Shown: piece by piece, positions 43,844-52,012 of the stretch | How positions within the stretch are numbered: position 1 is the first letter of the stretch | Layout: each line of letters starts with the position of its first letter | NCBI GenBank assembly: GCA_020634615.1 | Contig: JACKBI010000007.1 | Coordinates: forward strand, 248,001 to 312,000 | Source of the DNA: Anaerolineales bacterium | GTDB lineage: Bacteria; Chloroflexota; Anaerolineae; JAAEKA01 | Direction of reading: 5' to 3' | DNA length: 64,000 nucleotides | Program-made: the position numbers and the translations under genes | Notes under the pieces: generated by a model | What the model was told of the DNA's origin: nothing | Databases searched by the model: none | The model's input: the letters and a program-made list of their open reading frames with translations, nothing else

Positions 43844-45118
43844 CTAGACCCTCGGCGACGGAAACGCCCTGTCCAGCAGTTCAATCGTGTGCAGCATCGG
43901 CAACGGCTTGCCCAGGCGGCGCAGATGCAGGTCGATCTGCGTCAGGCAGCCGATGTTGCCGGTGACCAGCAGATCAGCACCGCTGGCCAGCACGTTGCGC
44001 GCCTTCTGCTCCCCCAGCCGCGCGGCCAGCTCCGGCTGCTGAATGTTGTACGTCCCCGCGGATCCGCAGCACAGCTCGCCGTCCGCTATCTCCACCAGCG
44101 TCAGGTTGGGGATGCGGCGCAGCAGGTCGCGCGGCTGCGCACGGACGCCCTGCGCGTTGGCCAGATGGCAGGCGTCATGGTAGGCCACAGTCACTGGCTG
44201 GGACAGCGGCGATGGTTCCTCGATCAGGCCAAGCTGCGCCAGGAAGACGCTGACGTCCATTGCCTTGGCCGCAAAGCTGATCGCCGCATCCTCGTCCGCG
44301 GTGCCCTTGAAAAGCAGCGGGTATTCGTGCATGCCTGATCCGCAGCCGGCCGCATTGGTGATCACCGCGTCTACGTCGTTGGGGAAGGCGCGCAGATTGT
44401 TCCCCGCCAGTTTCATCGCCTGAGCCGCCTCGCCCATATGCATGGAAAGTGCGCCGCAACACCCCTGGCCGGTTGGAATGACCACTTCGACACCCTGACG
44501 GCTGAGCACCCGCAACGTCGCCCGGTTGATCTGCGGCGCCAGCGCCTGCTGCACGCAGCCGGCCAGCAAGGCGACCCGCGCCCGCCGCGGCCCGCTGGCC
44601 GGCACAACGGGCGGCAACGTCACGGCCGCTGGCAGGCTGTCGGGCAGCAGCGTCAGCATCGAAGTCATGCTCTGCGGCAGGATGCCAGCCATTGCCTGGC
44701 CCAGCCTGCCGGCAGTGGCCGCGGCGCGGAAGCGATCGGGGTAGGGGAGCGTCTCTTTGAGCAGAATGCGCTGGATGCGGCTGCCTGCCGGCGGTTTGTG
44801 GTCGTCTGAGTTCACCACATGGGCGCGGAACGAGGTGATCAGGTCGCCGTAGGGCACGCCCGACGGGCAGGCCGGCACGCAGCCGACGCAGCCCAGACAG
44901 CGGTCGATATAGGGCAGCGCGTCGGCCAGCGGCAGGTTGCCCTCCAAAGTTTCTTTCATCAGGTAGATGCGACCGCGCGGCGAGTCCATCTCCTCGCCCA
45001 GCAAGCGGTAGGTAGGGCAGGCGGGCAGGCAAAAGCCGCAATGGACACAGGCCTGCACGGCGTCGGCCATGACCTGGCCCTGTGGGCCGAGCGTTTCGAC
45101 TGGAATGGCGTGCTGCAT
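43844..45118 (-). CDS. glcF: Glycolate oxidase iron-sulfur subunit-like protein
   Basis: 424 residues. Two 4Fe-4S motifs at CVHCGFCLPACP (about 21-32) and CLGCVGCVPACP (about 74-85), then two CCG domains with GCCGALSMHMGEA and CCGSAGTYN, the heterodisulfide-reductase-like modules of GlcF. It passes electrons from glycolate or lactate oxidation to the quinone pool (menaquinone here). The flavin subunits GlcD/GlcE are not in the window on this side, so they are encoded elsewhere. The start codon precedes MQHAIPVETLG. Confidence 0.92.
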   Translation of the reverse strand: MQHAIPVETLGPQGQVMADAVQACVHCGFCLPACPTYRLLGEEMDSPRGRIYLMKETLEGNLPLADALPYIDRCLGCVGCVPACPSGVPYGDLITSFRAHVVNSDDHKPPAGSRIQRILLKETLPYPDRFRAAATAGRLGQAMAGILPQSMTSMLTLLPDSLPAAVTLPPVVPASGPRRARVALLAGCVQQALAPQINRATLRVLSRQGVEVVIPTGQGCCGALSMHMGEAAQAMKLAGNNLRAFPNDVDAVITNAAGCGSGMHEYPLLFKGTADEDAAISFAAKAMDVSVFLAQLGLIEEPSPLSQPVTVAYHDACHLANAQGVRAQPRDLLRRIPNLTLVEIADGELCCGSAGTYNIQQPELAARLGEQKARNVLASGADLLVTGNIGCLTQIDLHLRRLGKPLPMLHTIELLDRAFPSPRV

Positions 45119-45371
45119 GGAAGACCTCGAAAATCGGGCGTTGCTGAACGATGACTTCGGGAACGGCTGGTGACGGCGTGGCTGGTGGCTATTCTACCAC
45201 AAGCCGCGGCGTTGCGCATTTCAACACTGACCTGCTGTCGTTTCCCAGCATCACGCGAAGATGTTACAATCATCGCCAACTCTGGCCGGTTTGCGGACAC
45301 GGAGTACAAGACTAAAGTGGCTTCACGCTGGCACTGCACTGGCAGAACCGGCTGAAGCAGGAGAATATCAC

Positions 45372-46241
45372 ATGCAGATCGTTACCGATAGTGGGACTGA
45401 CGTTAGCCTGACCGCTGAACAGAAAGCCGAGTTGGGCATCCACATCGTTCCGCTCGTCGTGACTCTCGGGGCAGAAAGCTACCGCGAGGGGATCGATATT
45501 GAGCCGGGTGAGTTCTACCGGCGTCTGGCAGCTACCGATAGCTTGCCTGTAACGTCTCAGCCGCCGCCAGGGGACTTCGCGTCTACCTACCGGCGCTTGG
45601 CAGCTACCGACCCGGACATCCTGTCCATTCACATGACCTCAGGTCTGAGTGGCACGTTTAACGCCGCGCAAGCCGGCGCGAACCTGGCGCCAGAAGCCAA
45701 CGTCACGCTGGTCGACACCAAGACGTTGTCTGCCGCGGCCGGCTGGCAGGTGGAAGCCGCGGCGCGCGCCGCCAGGGCCGGCTGGTCCAAGGAGCAGATC
45801 CTTGCATTGCTGGCGAGAATCGGCAAGGCCAGCGACTCCATGTATACGCTGGATGAGCTGAAGTACCTGATCCACGGCGGCCGCATCAGCCACATGAAAG
45901 GGCTGATTGCATCGATTTTGAACCTCAAACCGATGATCGGTGTCGAGAAAGTAAACGGCACCTATGTCCAGCTCGGCCAGACGCGCACTTTCAAAAAGGC
46001 GGTCAAGGGATTGGTCGATCTGATCACCAGCCAGCATTCACCCGGCAGCGCGCTGCACGTCCAGGTGCTCCATGCCTTCAATCCGGAGGGCGCCGCTGCA
46101 CTGCGCGAACAGGTCGACCGTCTGTTTGATTGCACGTGGTCGCCGATCGGGCCGATGTCTCTGGTGCTGGGCGCACACACCGGTCCCAGCATGGTGGGCG
46201 TCGCCTTTGCGTCGCAGACTGTGTTCGCGGATGTGCCGTAA
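45372..46241 (+). CDS. DegV-family fatty-acid-binding protein
   Basis: 289 residues. IVTDSGTDVSLTAEQ at the N-terminus, IHMTSGLSGTFNAAQAGA and VDTKTLSAAAGWQV are DegV landmarks. The C-terminal half has LDELKYLIHGGRISHMKG and ends with HTGPSMVGVAF. DegV/FakB proteins bind a fatty acid and present it to the FakA kinase. No fakA is visible here. AGGAG at 45359-45363 fixes the start. A longer open frame upstream is not conserved. Confidence 0.93.
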   Translation: MQIVTDSGTDVSLTAEQKAELGIHIVPLVVTLGAESYREGIDIEPGEFYRRLAATDSLPVTSQPPPGDFASTYRRLAATDPDILSIHMTSGLSGTFNAAQAGANLAPEANVTLVDTKTLSAAAGWQVEAAARAARAGWSKEQILALLARIGKASDSMYTLDELKYLIHGGRISHMKGLIASILNLKPMIGVEKVNGTYVQLGQTRTFKKAVKGLVDLITSQHSPGSALHVQVLHAFNPEGAAALREQVDRLFDCTWSPIGPMSLVLGAHTGPSMVGVAFASQTVFADVP

Positions 46242-46296
46242 CAACTGACGTAGTTGCGTTCAGAAAGAAGATCAGGATCGTCTGTGGAGCTTATTG

Positions 46297-46334
46297 CCAA
46301 ATGTAGGACGCGACCGGTCGCGTCCTACATTTGG
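46297..46334. repeat. Perfect 38-bp palindrome
   Basis: Centre at 46315/46316. CCAAATGTAGGACGCGACC (46297-46315) is followed immediately by its exact reverse complement. It lies about 55 bp after the degV stop. No loop and no U-tract, so it is better seen as a dispersed palindromic element or cruciform site than as a standard terminator. The rest of this 260-bp gap holds no gene. Confidence 0.85.
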
Positions 46335-46501
46335 ACGCGTTTATCAGTTAGTTACCGCTTTGCCCGGTCTCCTGACCGAGGTAACACAGAAGTTGTTTCT
46401 AGACGCGTCCCTAATTTGCGGCGCCTGTGGCAAACAGGCCGGCTGCGCGCCGATTCTGGTCGACGATTATTGTTCCGCAAGCCCACATGTTGGAGGTAAC
46501 C

Positions 46502-48898
46502 ATGCAAAAACGTTTGTCGATCTTGCCGTTAGTAGTGATCCTGTCACTCATGTTGGGAACAGGCCTGGCTCTGGCTGCACCGGAGTTAGCCGCGCCTGGT
46601 CAACCTGAAACTATGCTCTACGTCAACGCCGCCACCGGCAACGATGGCTTCAACTGTCTGTCGCCGGCCTCGCCGTGTAAAACGCTGGCTGGCGCTGTCG
46701 ACAAGGCTGTTGACAACGACACGATCAACATGGCGGCAGGTACCTATCCCACCAACGACACCCAGATCGACAAGCCGCTGACGGTGGTCGGCGCAGGGCA
46801 AGGGAGCACGTTTCTTGACGCTGGATCAACCAGCCGCGTGCTTTACATCACGGGAGCGACGACGATTTCCGATCTGACGATACGAAACGGGCGCATCAAT
46901 GTCACCTCCGGCGGCCTGTTCGACATGAGCGGCGGCGGTATCTTCAGCAGTTCATCCTTGACGCTGCGTAACACGACCCTATCCAATAACAGCGTCACCG
47001 GCAGCGGAGGCGGTATCTTCCACCTCGGCAACTTGACGGTGGAGGACAGCCAGATCGTCGACAACAGCGCCGATGGCAACGGCGGCGCGATCTATAGCTA
47101 TTCCAGCGGCACATTGACCGTCAGCCGCACACTGATCGAAGGCAATCAGTCGGACAACGCCGGCGGCGCGATTGATGTTGCTCGTCCCACGACCCTCACC
47201 GATGTGACCCTGCGCGGCAACAGCGCCGGCACCTTCGGCGGCGCGCTGAACGTTTTCCAGACGCTGCAAATGGATCGTGTCACTGTGGAGGGCAACAATG
47301 CGGACACCGGCGCGGCAATCTTTGCCCAGTTCGGTGCTATCAGCATGACCAACTCGACGGTCAGCGGCAACACGGCCGGCAACAACTACGGCGGGATCGC
47401 TGCCTTCGGCGCAGTCAACGTTGAAGTGCGCAACAGCACCATTGCTTACAATGATCGCACCAACTCAGCCGGCGTCGGCTTCAACGGATTAGTCAGCAGC
47501 GGCGCAACGGTCACAGTGGTCAGCAGCATCATCGCCAACAACAGCGAGAAGAACTGCACCGGCACGAACGCCAACTGGACTTCGCAGGGTTACAACCTGT
47601 CCAGTGACACGACTTGCGCGTTCGTCCAGGCCAGTGATCTGCAGCCCATCGATCCGCTGTTCGCGCCGCTGGCCAACTACGGCGGCGCTACGCCGACTCA
47701 TGCATTGCTGCCCGGCAGCCCGGCCATCGATACGGGAAGCAACGGTCAGTGCCCGGCCACCGATCAGCGGCTGGTCGACCGACCCTTCGACGGCGATGGC
47801 AACGGCGTGGCCGTATGCGACCGTGGCGCGTTCGAAGCTCGCGGCCAGATTGTGATCTCCGACCGGACGGTCACCGAGGGCAACGCCGGCACCACCAATG
47901 CTGTGTTCAATGTGACTCTTTCGCCGCCGGCCACCGGCCCGGTTTCGCTGAACTATGCCACCGTCGCCGGTACGGCCACAGCGGGCAGCGACTTCAATGC
48001 AACCTCTGGCGTGTTGAACTGGAGCGCGGGCCAGGCGGCCAAGACCATCACTGTCCAGGTGATCGGCGACACGCTGGACGAGTCAGATGAGACGTTCACG
48101 GTGCAACTGAGTGGTGCGTCCGGCGCCGACATCATCGACGGGTCGGGTGCCGGTTTGATCCTTGATGACGACGGCGTGTCGAGTCTGGTGGTGGACGACC
48201 AGACGGTGTTGGAGGGCAACAGCGGTACGCGCGATGCCGTGTTCACAGTGACGCTTTCTCCGGCCAGCCCGCAGCAGGTGACCGTGAACTACGCGACGGC
48301 CAACGGCACGGCAACCGCCGGCGTCGACTTCGATGCAGCCAGCGGATCGCTGGTGTTCGCACCCGGCCAGACGGTGAAGACAGTCGCGGTCCACGTACGC
48401 GGTGACACGATCGACGAGGGCGTCGAGGAGACCTTCACGCTGGCGCTGTCCAACCCGCAGAACGCCAACATCGCCGACGGTTCGGGTGCCGGTGTCATCA
48501 CCGACGACGACTCGGCCATTCTCAGCTTAGCTGGCCAGCCCTCGGTCCTGGAAGGCAACTCTGGGTTGCGGCCGGCCAACTTCACGGTCAGTCTGTCGCT
48601 GGCAACCTCCTTCGCCGTCACGGTCGATTATCACACCGGTGCAGTGGTGGGATCAGGTCACGCCACGCCCGACGTGGACTTCGTCTCGGCCAACGGCACT
48701 CTAACTTTCCAACCCGGCCAGACGCTGAAGACCGTTGCGGTCAACGTCATCGGCGACGTGGTGGTCGAGACGGATGAGGATTTCTTCCTGGAGATCAGCA
48801 ATGGCACGGTCGCCACAGCCGGCAGCCACGCAACCGGTGTGATCCTTAACGACGATCTGGGCAGCCGCTTCATCTACGTGCCGCTGGTGCTGCGCTGA
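46502..48898 (+). CDS. Secreted beta-helix plus three Calx-beta domains, C-terminal YVPLVLR tail
   Basis: 798 residues. Signal peptide to about 27 (ALAAPE). Residues 40-440 form a right-handed beta-helix (TISDLTIRNGRI, NSTVSGNTAG, SSIIANNSEKN) ending in the ALLPGSPAIDTGSNG and DRGAFEARG segments. Three Calx-beta domains follow, at about 448-551, 559-660 and 672-787. Each begins like VTEGNAGT/VLEGNSGT and has the YATVAGTATAGSDF, GQ(A/T)xKTI(T)V and DETF pattern with Ca-binding acidic residues. The last ten residues, RFIYVPLVLR, match the tail of the protein at 24198-25376. TGGAGG precedes the ATG. Probably a surface adhesin or carbohydrate-interacting protein. Confidence 0.9.
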   Translation: MQKRLSILPLVVILSLMLGTGLALAAPELAAPGQPETMLYVNAATGNDGFNCLSPASPCKTLAGAVDKAVDNDTINMAAGTYPTNDTQIDKPLTVVGAGQGSTFLDAGSTSRVLYITGATTISDLTIRNGRINVTSGGLFDMSGGGIFSSSSLTLRNTTLSNNSVTGSGGGIFHLGNLTVEDSQIVDNSADGNGGAIYSYSSGTLTVSRTLIEGNQSDNAGGAIDVARPTTLTDVTLRGNSAGTFGGALNVFQTLQMDRVTVEGNNADTGAAIFAQFGAISMTNSTVSGNTAGNNYGGIAAFGAVNVEVRNSTIAYNDRTNSAGVGFNGLVSSGATVTVVSSIIANNSEKNCTGTNANWTSQGYNLSSDTTCAFVQASDLQPIDPLFAPLANYGGATPTHALLPGSPAIDTGSNGQCPATDQRLVDRPFDGDGNGVAVCDRGAFEARGQIVISDRTVTEGNAGTTNAVFNVTLSPPATGPVSLNYATVAGTATAGSDFNATSGVLNWSAGQAAKTITVQVIGDTLDESDETFTVQLSGASGADIIDGSGAGLILDDDGVSSLVVDDQTVLEGNSGTRDAVFTVTLSPASPQQVTVNYATANGTATAGVDFDAASGSLVFAPGQTVKTVAVHVRGDTIDEGVEETFTLALSNPQNANIADGSGAGVITDDDSAILSLAGQPSVLEGNSGLRPANFTVSLSLATSFAVTVDYHTGAVVGSGHATPDVDFVSANGTLTFQPGQTLKTVAVNVIGDVVVETDEDFFLEISNGTVATAGSHATGVILNDDLGSRFIYVPLVLR

Positions 48899-48899
48899 A

Positions 48900-49172
48900 A
48901 ACGCGTGGTCCGGCGATCTGCGCTATCACGAGCAGAGTGCGCTGGATGCGTTGGACCTGCTCAAGGGGCTACGTCTTACATCATACCAGTTGATCAAGGA
49001 TCTGCCTGAAGCGGTCTGGTCGAACACGGTCAGGCATATTGAGAACGCCGTCATGACCATGGACGACTGGCTGGACATCTATGAGCGCCATATCCCCGAC
49101 CACATCGCTCAGATGCAGGCAATCTGCGACGACTGGGTTCGAACGACCGCTTGGCAAAGGAACGACCTGTGA
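48900..49172 (+). pseudogene. 5'-truncated DinB-family gene fragment
   Basis: In the frame from 48900 the translation reads WSGDLRYHEQSALDALDLL, then SYQLIKDLPEAVW, HIENAVMTMDDWL and ERHIPDHIAQM. This matches the C-terminal half of DinB-like proteins (WL-x-YxxHIxDHIxQ). About 90 of the usual 160-180 residues are present, and no start codon lies in the conserved part. The fragment begins within two bases of the beta-helix gene's stop codon, as if its 5' half had been replaced. No matching N-terminal half was found upstream of 46502. Confidence 0.65.
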
Positions 49173-49465
49173 TTCTCGAAGCCGCATACCTGAACGTAAT
49201 CGCTGGCCAGGAAGACGAGTTTGAGCGGGCTTTTGGTGGCGCAAAAGAGATCATTGCTTCGATGTCCGGATTTGTCGCGCTGGAGTTGCAACGCTGTATC
49301 GAAGCCCCGGGTCGCTATCTATTGCTTGTGCAGTGGTTGACTCTTGAAGACCACACAGTTGGCTTTCGAACGTCGCCCGAATACCAGCACTGGAAGGCGC
49401 TGTTGCATCATTTCTACGATCCGTTCCCGACTGTTGAACACTATGAAATGGTCTACACTGCCTGA
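49169..49465 (+). CDS. Antibiotic biosynthesis monooxygenase (ABM) domain protein
   Basis: 98 residues from the GTG at 49169, which follows AAGGA at 49156-49160. A TTG at 49151 is an alternative. The ferredoxin-like ABM pattern is clear: ILEAAYLNVIAGQEDEFERAF, FVALELQRCIEAPGRYLLLVQW, then EDHTVGFRTSPEYQHW. The family includes quinone monooxygenases and heme-degrading enzymes. The specific role is unknown. The GTG overlaps the stop of the DinB fragment, so it was once coupled to it. Confidence 0.85.
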   Translation: MILEAAYLNVIAGQEDEFERAFGGAKEIIASMSGFVALELQRCIEAPGRYLLLVQWLTLEDHTVGFRTSPEYQHWKALLHHFYDPFPTVEHYEMVYTA

Positions 49466-49660
49466 GTACATAGCCTGCGCGACGTGTCGAGCTTTGACTG
49501 TGTGGTCGGACGAACTGGACACCCACGCCGAGCCCTGGAAGTTGTAAGGAGCTAGGCGGATTTGACAATGCTTGGCAAAGTCGGGCGAAATTTCGTATAA
49601 TGTCAGGCAGGAAACGGTGATTTCAGAGGAGCCGCTGGGCTGAAGGAGATTAGCTGACAC

Positions 49661-50065
49661 ATGGCTTTCGAAGACGATTATCTGGACGTGCTGCAAAACG
49701 TCGAGGCGGCCATCGTCGGTGTCTATCGCACCCGCCCGGAACTGGTTGACTACGACGTCGATGTCGTGCTGGCGGCTCTGGTGAAAGGCTATCAGGCCGA
49801 GCAGCGGCAACGCGAGAAGCCAGCGTTGCGCTTGACTGAGCTTCGGCAGGAACTGTATGATGCGGTCGGAGCGATGTGTGAGTGGCGGCTGGGACGTACG
49901 GAGTTCATAGACCCGAAGACCGACCAGCCCATGCCGGGGCCGCCACAGTTGACGATTGACGAGATCCTGGCGTGCCTCAAGCGCATTCGCACCTCTGTGA
50001 AGCGCTGGACAAAAGACGGCGGGCGACAGGGCTACCTGACGTTCATCGACAAGTTCATCGTCTAA
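49661..50065 (+). CDS. Conserved-looking protein of unknown function
   Basis: 134 residues, mostly helical and charged. I do not recognise it. Features: an N-terminal acidic helix (DDYLDVLQNVEAAIVGVY), a QRQREKPALRL linker, and a C-terminal SVKRWTKDGGRQGYLTFIDKFI segment with basic residues. A good ribosome site (AAGGAG) lies 13 bp before the ATG. The 195 bp before it hold no gene that I can see. Located among accessory genes. Confidence 0.65.
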   Translation: MAFEDDYLDVLQNVEAAIVGVYRTRPELVDYDVDVVLAALVKGYQAEQRQREKPALRLTELRQELYDAVGAMCEWRLGRTEFIDPKTDQPMPGPPQLTIDEILACLKRIRTSVKRWTKDGGRQGYLTFIDKFIV

Positions 50066-50079
50066 GATGCGCCTTGTAA

Positions 50080-50292
50080 CACCGTCACCTGAATCACCAG
50101 CAGTTCACGCCGGCAGCCATCGACGATGTTATCGCGCGCGGCAAGCGGCGGGATTGGGCCGAGTTGCGCAGGGCATTGCTAGCGGATCCCACGGTGCTAG
50201 ACAAGGTGCTGCGCGCTTGTCAGGCGCACATTTCCGATCCCTATGCCCAGCGTTACCATTTCTGGAAACAACATGCCGAACGACATCTTTGA
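50080..50292 (+). pseudogene. Gene remnant without a start codon
   Basis: The frame opening after a stop at 50077 encodes FTPAAIDDVIARGKRRDWAE, then LRRALLADPTVLDKV, CQAHISDPYAQRY and HFWKQHAERHL. This helical, well-organised sequence has normal codon use but no ATG/GTG/TTG before the conserved-looking part. An overlapping frame from an ATG at 50067 gives a Ser/Arg/Cys-rich translation that does not look like protein. Likely the 3' end of a truncated or frameshifted gene. Family not identified. Confidence 0.5.
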
Positions 50293-50308
50293 AGACGAGG
50301 CATTGCTG

Positions 50309-50337
50309 TTGTAAACCAGAACACTTTGCTTTATAAT
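50309..50337 (+). promoter_or_regulatory. Promoter of the toxin-antitoxin pair
   Basis: TTGTAA (50309-50314), a 17-bp spacer and a perfect TATAAT (50332-50337). The predicted start leaves only about 9 nt before the toxin ATG, so the mRNA is nearly leaderless. Confidence 0.6.
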
Positions 50338-50352
50338 TGAACCAAGGCTCCC

Positions 50353-50637
50353 ATGAGTTTACGATTCCAGTGGAACGCTCAGAAAGCGGTCAGGAACGAG
50401 AGGAAACACCGTGTTACGTTCGCTGAAGCCGCAACCGTATTTCGAGATCCGCTAGCCGAAATCTTTGATGACGAAGAACACTCCGAAGAGGAATACCGAG
50501 AGATCATAATTGGTCGCTCGGACCGACTTCGTCTTATTGTCGTATCGTTCACAGAACGCGGTGATGTGATTCGAATTATCAGTGCCCGCAAGGCAGACCG
50601 AGAAGAATGTGAGGACTATGAAAACGCAAACCGATGA
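50353..50637 (+). CDS. brnT: BrnT-family ribonuclease toxin
   Basis: 94 residues, typical for BrnT. Landmarks: FQWNAQKAVRNERKHRVTFAEA, VFRDPLAEIFDDEEHSEEE, YREIIIGRSDRLRLIVVSFTERGD and IRIISARKADREE. It has the RelE-like fold and would cleave RNA unless bound by its antitoxin. Toxin-first order and a 20-bp overlap with the next gene are usual for this family. The surrounding sequence is lower in GC than the core genes, suggesting a mobile pair. Confidence 0.9.
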   Translation: MSLRFQWNAQKAVRNERKHRVTFAEAATVFRDPLAEIFDDEEHSEEEYREIIIGRSDRLRLIVVSFTERGDVIRIISARKADREECEDYENANR

Positions 50638-50824
50638 GGAAATGAAAGAAGCAGACGAACTGCGCGAGCATTATAGCTTTGACTACAGTAAAGCCAAGCC
50701 CAATCGATTCGCAAGCCGCTTTAGCGAGGAAGCTATTGTGGTTGTGCTTGACCCGGATGTAGCGGCGGTGTTTACAACCTCGGAAGCCGCGAATCAAGCA
50801 TTGCGAAGTCTGATAGCCGCATAG
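50618..50824 (+). CDS. BrnT-associated antitoxin (BrnA/CopG-like)
   Basis: 68 residues from the ATG at 50618. GTGAGG lies just upstream. The N-terminus is acidic and flexible. It is followed by HYSFDYSKAKPNRFASRF, a segment common to antitoxins paired with BrnT. The C-terminal part has AIVVVLDPDVAAVFTTSEAA. The shape differs from the classical BrnA ribbon-helix-helix, so the fold is uncertain. Overlaps the toxin gene. Confidence 0.78.
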   Translation: MKTQTDEEMKEADELREHYSFDYSKAKPNRFASRFSEEAIVVVLDPDVAAVFTTSEAANQALRSLIAA

Positions 50825-51214
50825 CACAGGTCAGGGTTGTGGTGCGAGGTTTTGTTTAGCATGGTTTCATGGCTGACCCGACTTATTGCTGGATTGAAGC
50901 CTGTTGCAAGTAGAATGCCCGTCGCCGGTTTGGAGACCTGCTAAAGAAGAACAGCACGGATACTTGCTCCGACTTGTGCTAGCGCGTCATGATTGTTGGC
51001 CTGGCAGGTATCGGAACGGATGTGTCTGGGCTATGGCGTCTGCCCTGGTGTCGCAGGTCTGTGTCTCGGGCGAAGGGATCTTGCCGTCATAGACTTGGAT
51101 TGGGTCGCCGTCGGCTTCATCTCACCTACATTTTCATAGGAGTTGTGCTCCAAACGATCAGGTTCTCCTGGTTAATTGGGATAATCATGCCTACGGAAGG
51201 CCTAGGGAAGGAAC
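50825..51214. other. Gene-free stretch in the accessory region
   Basis: 390 bp of lower-GC sequence. Open frames here are short and lack ribosome sites or protein-like composition. No tRNA, palindrome or IS end was seen. A degenerate gene cannot be excluded. Confidence 0.5.
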
Positions 51215-51760
51215 ATGGCAACAAGGTTAGTCAGTGTCACGTGCCCAGTTTGCGATGGCGGCGGAAGAGCAATTGCAGATCTGATTACTTGTGGTAATTG
51301 CAACGGAAGGGGCACAGTACAAGAAGAAATCGTCATTCGTGAACGTCGTGATACAGGCGATGCAGGGGGCGGCTGTGTTATTGCGTTGCTGATATTCGCT
51401 GTTGTATCGGTGTTGGTGCTTGCTTACGCAGTTTTGAGAGCATTTCTAGAACTGCTATTGACGCAAGAAGGTAGGTCAAAGCTGGGAAAGCTGGCGCTTT
51501 TCGTCATACTAGCACTTGTAGTTGTTGGAATTGCGAAGCTGGCCATAGATCCCGAACATACGTTGGCTGACCTTGGATTGGTGAGTCACACTTCGATTTG
51601 GTATGATGCAACGTTTCACGAGATCATACCGAGACCCTACAATTTTGCGTTATTGTTGCTTTCTTTAATCCCATTTGCGGTGCTATGTTGGGGACAAACC
51701 AACCATCGATGGCTTACGGAATCGTTTCAATGCATTGGATCTTCTGTCAAGTATGTTTGA
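51215..51760 (+). CDS. DnaJ-zinc-finger-like membrane protein of unknown function
   Basis: 181 residues. The N-terminal cytoplasmic part has two CxxCxGxG-type zinc modules, CPVCDGGG and CGNCNGRG, as in the DnaJ central domain. Three hydrophobic segments follow (about 55-80, 90-108 and 140-162). The combination of a DnaJ-type zinc finger with membrane anchors suggests a small membrane-bound chaperone or sensor, but there is no J-domain. Lower GC and less biased codon use than the neighbours suggest acquisition. GGAAGGAAC precedes the ATG. Confidence 0.7.
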   Translation: MATRLVSVTCPVCDGGGRAIADLITCGNCNGRGTVQEEIVIRERRDTGDAGGGCVIALLIFAVVSVLVLAYAVLRAFLELLLTQEGRSKLGKLALFVILALVVVGIAKLAIDPEHTLADLGLVSHTSIWYDATFHEIIPRPYNFALLLLSLIPFAVLCWGQTNHRWLTESFQCIGSSVKYV

Positions 51761-52012
51761 TAGCCTCGGGCAAGGCTGGAACCTTCTAGCGGGTATTTTT
51801 GACTTCTAGCAATATCTGTTGGCGAGGGTGCTGCTGTGCGCCAAATTAGGCTGCTTGGTCCTGCGAGCGATTGAAGGCACAATCTCGGGTTTGAGAAGTT
51901 GGAGTTGTGACCAAAAAAATGCTACCCTAATCTGATAGTCTGCCGATGTGTCGCGACGGGTAGAAAACAATTGGGATTGGCGATCTGTCGATCCGCTACA
52001 TGATGCGGTTCT
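51761..52012. other. Gene-free gap between the zinc-finger membrane gene and fadD
   Basis: About 250 bp, AT-richer than the flanks. No convincing ORF, terminator or repeat was seen. Confidence 0.5.

Noticed and set aside
50067..50336. 89-codon frame starting at an ATG after the hypothetical gene
   Set aside because: Ser/Arg/Cys-rich translation. The overlapping frame from 50080 looks like real protein and was annotated as a remnant instead.
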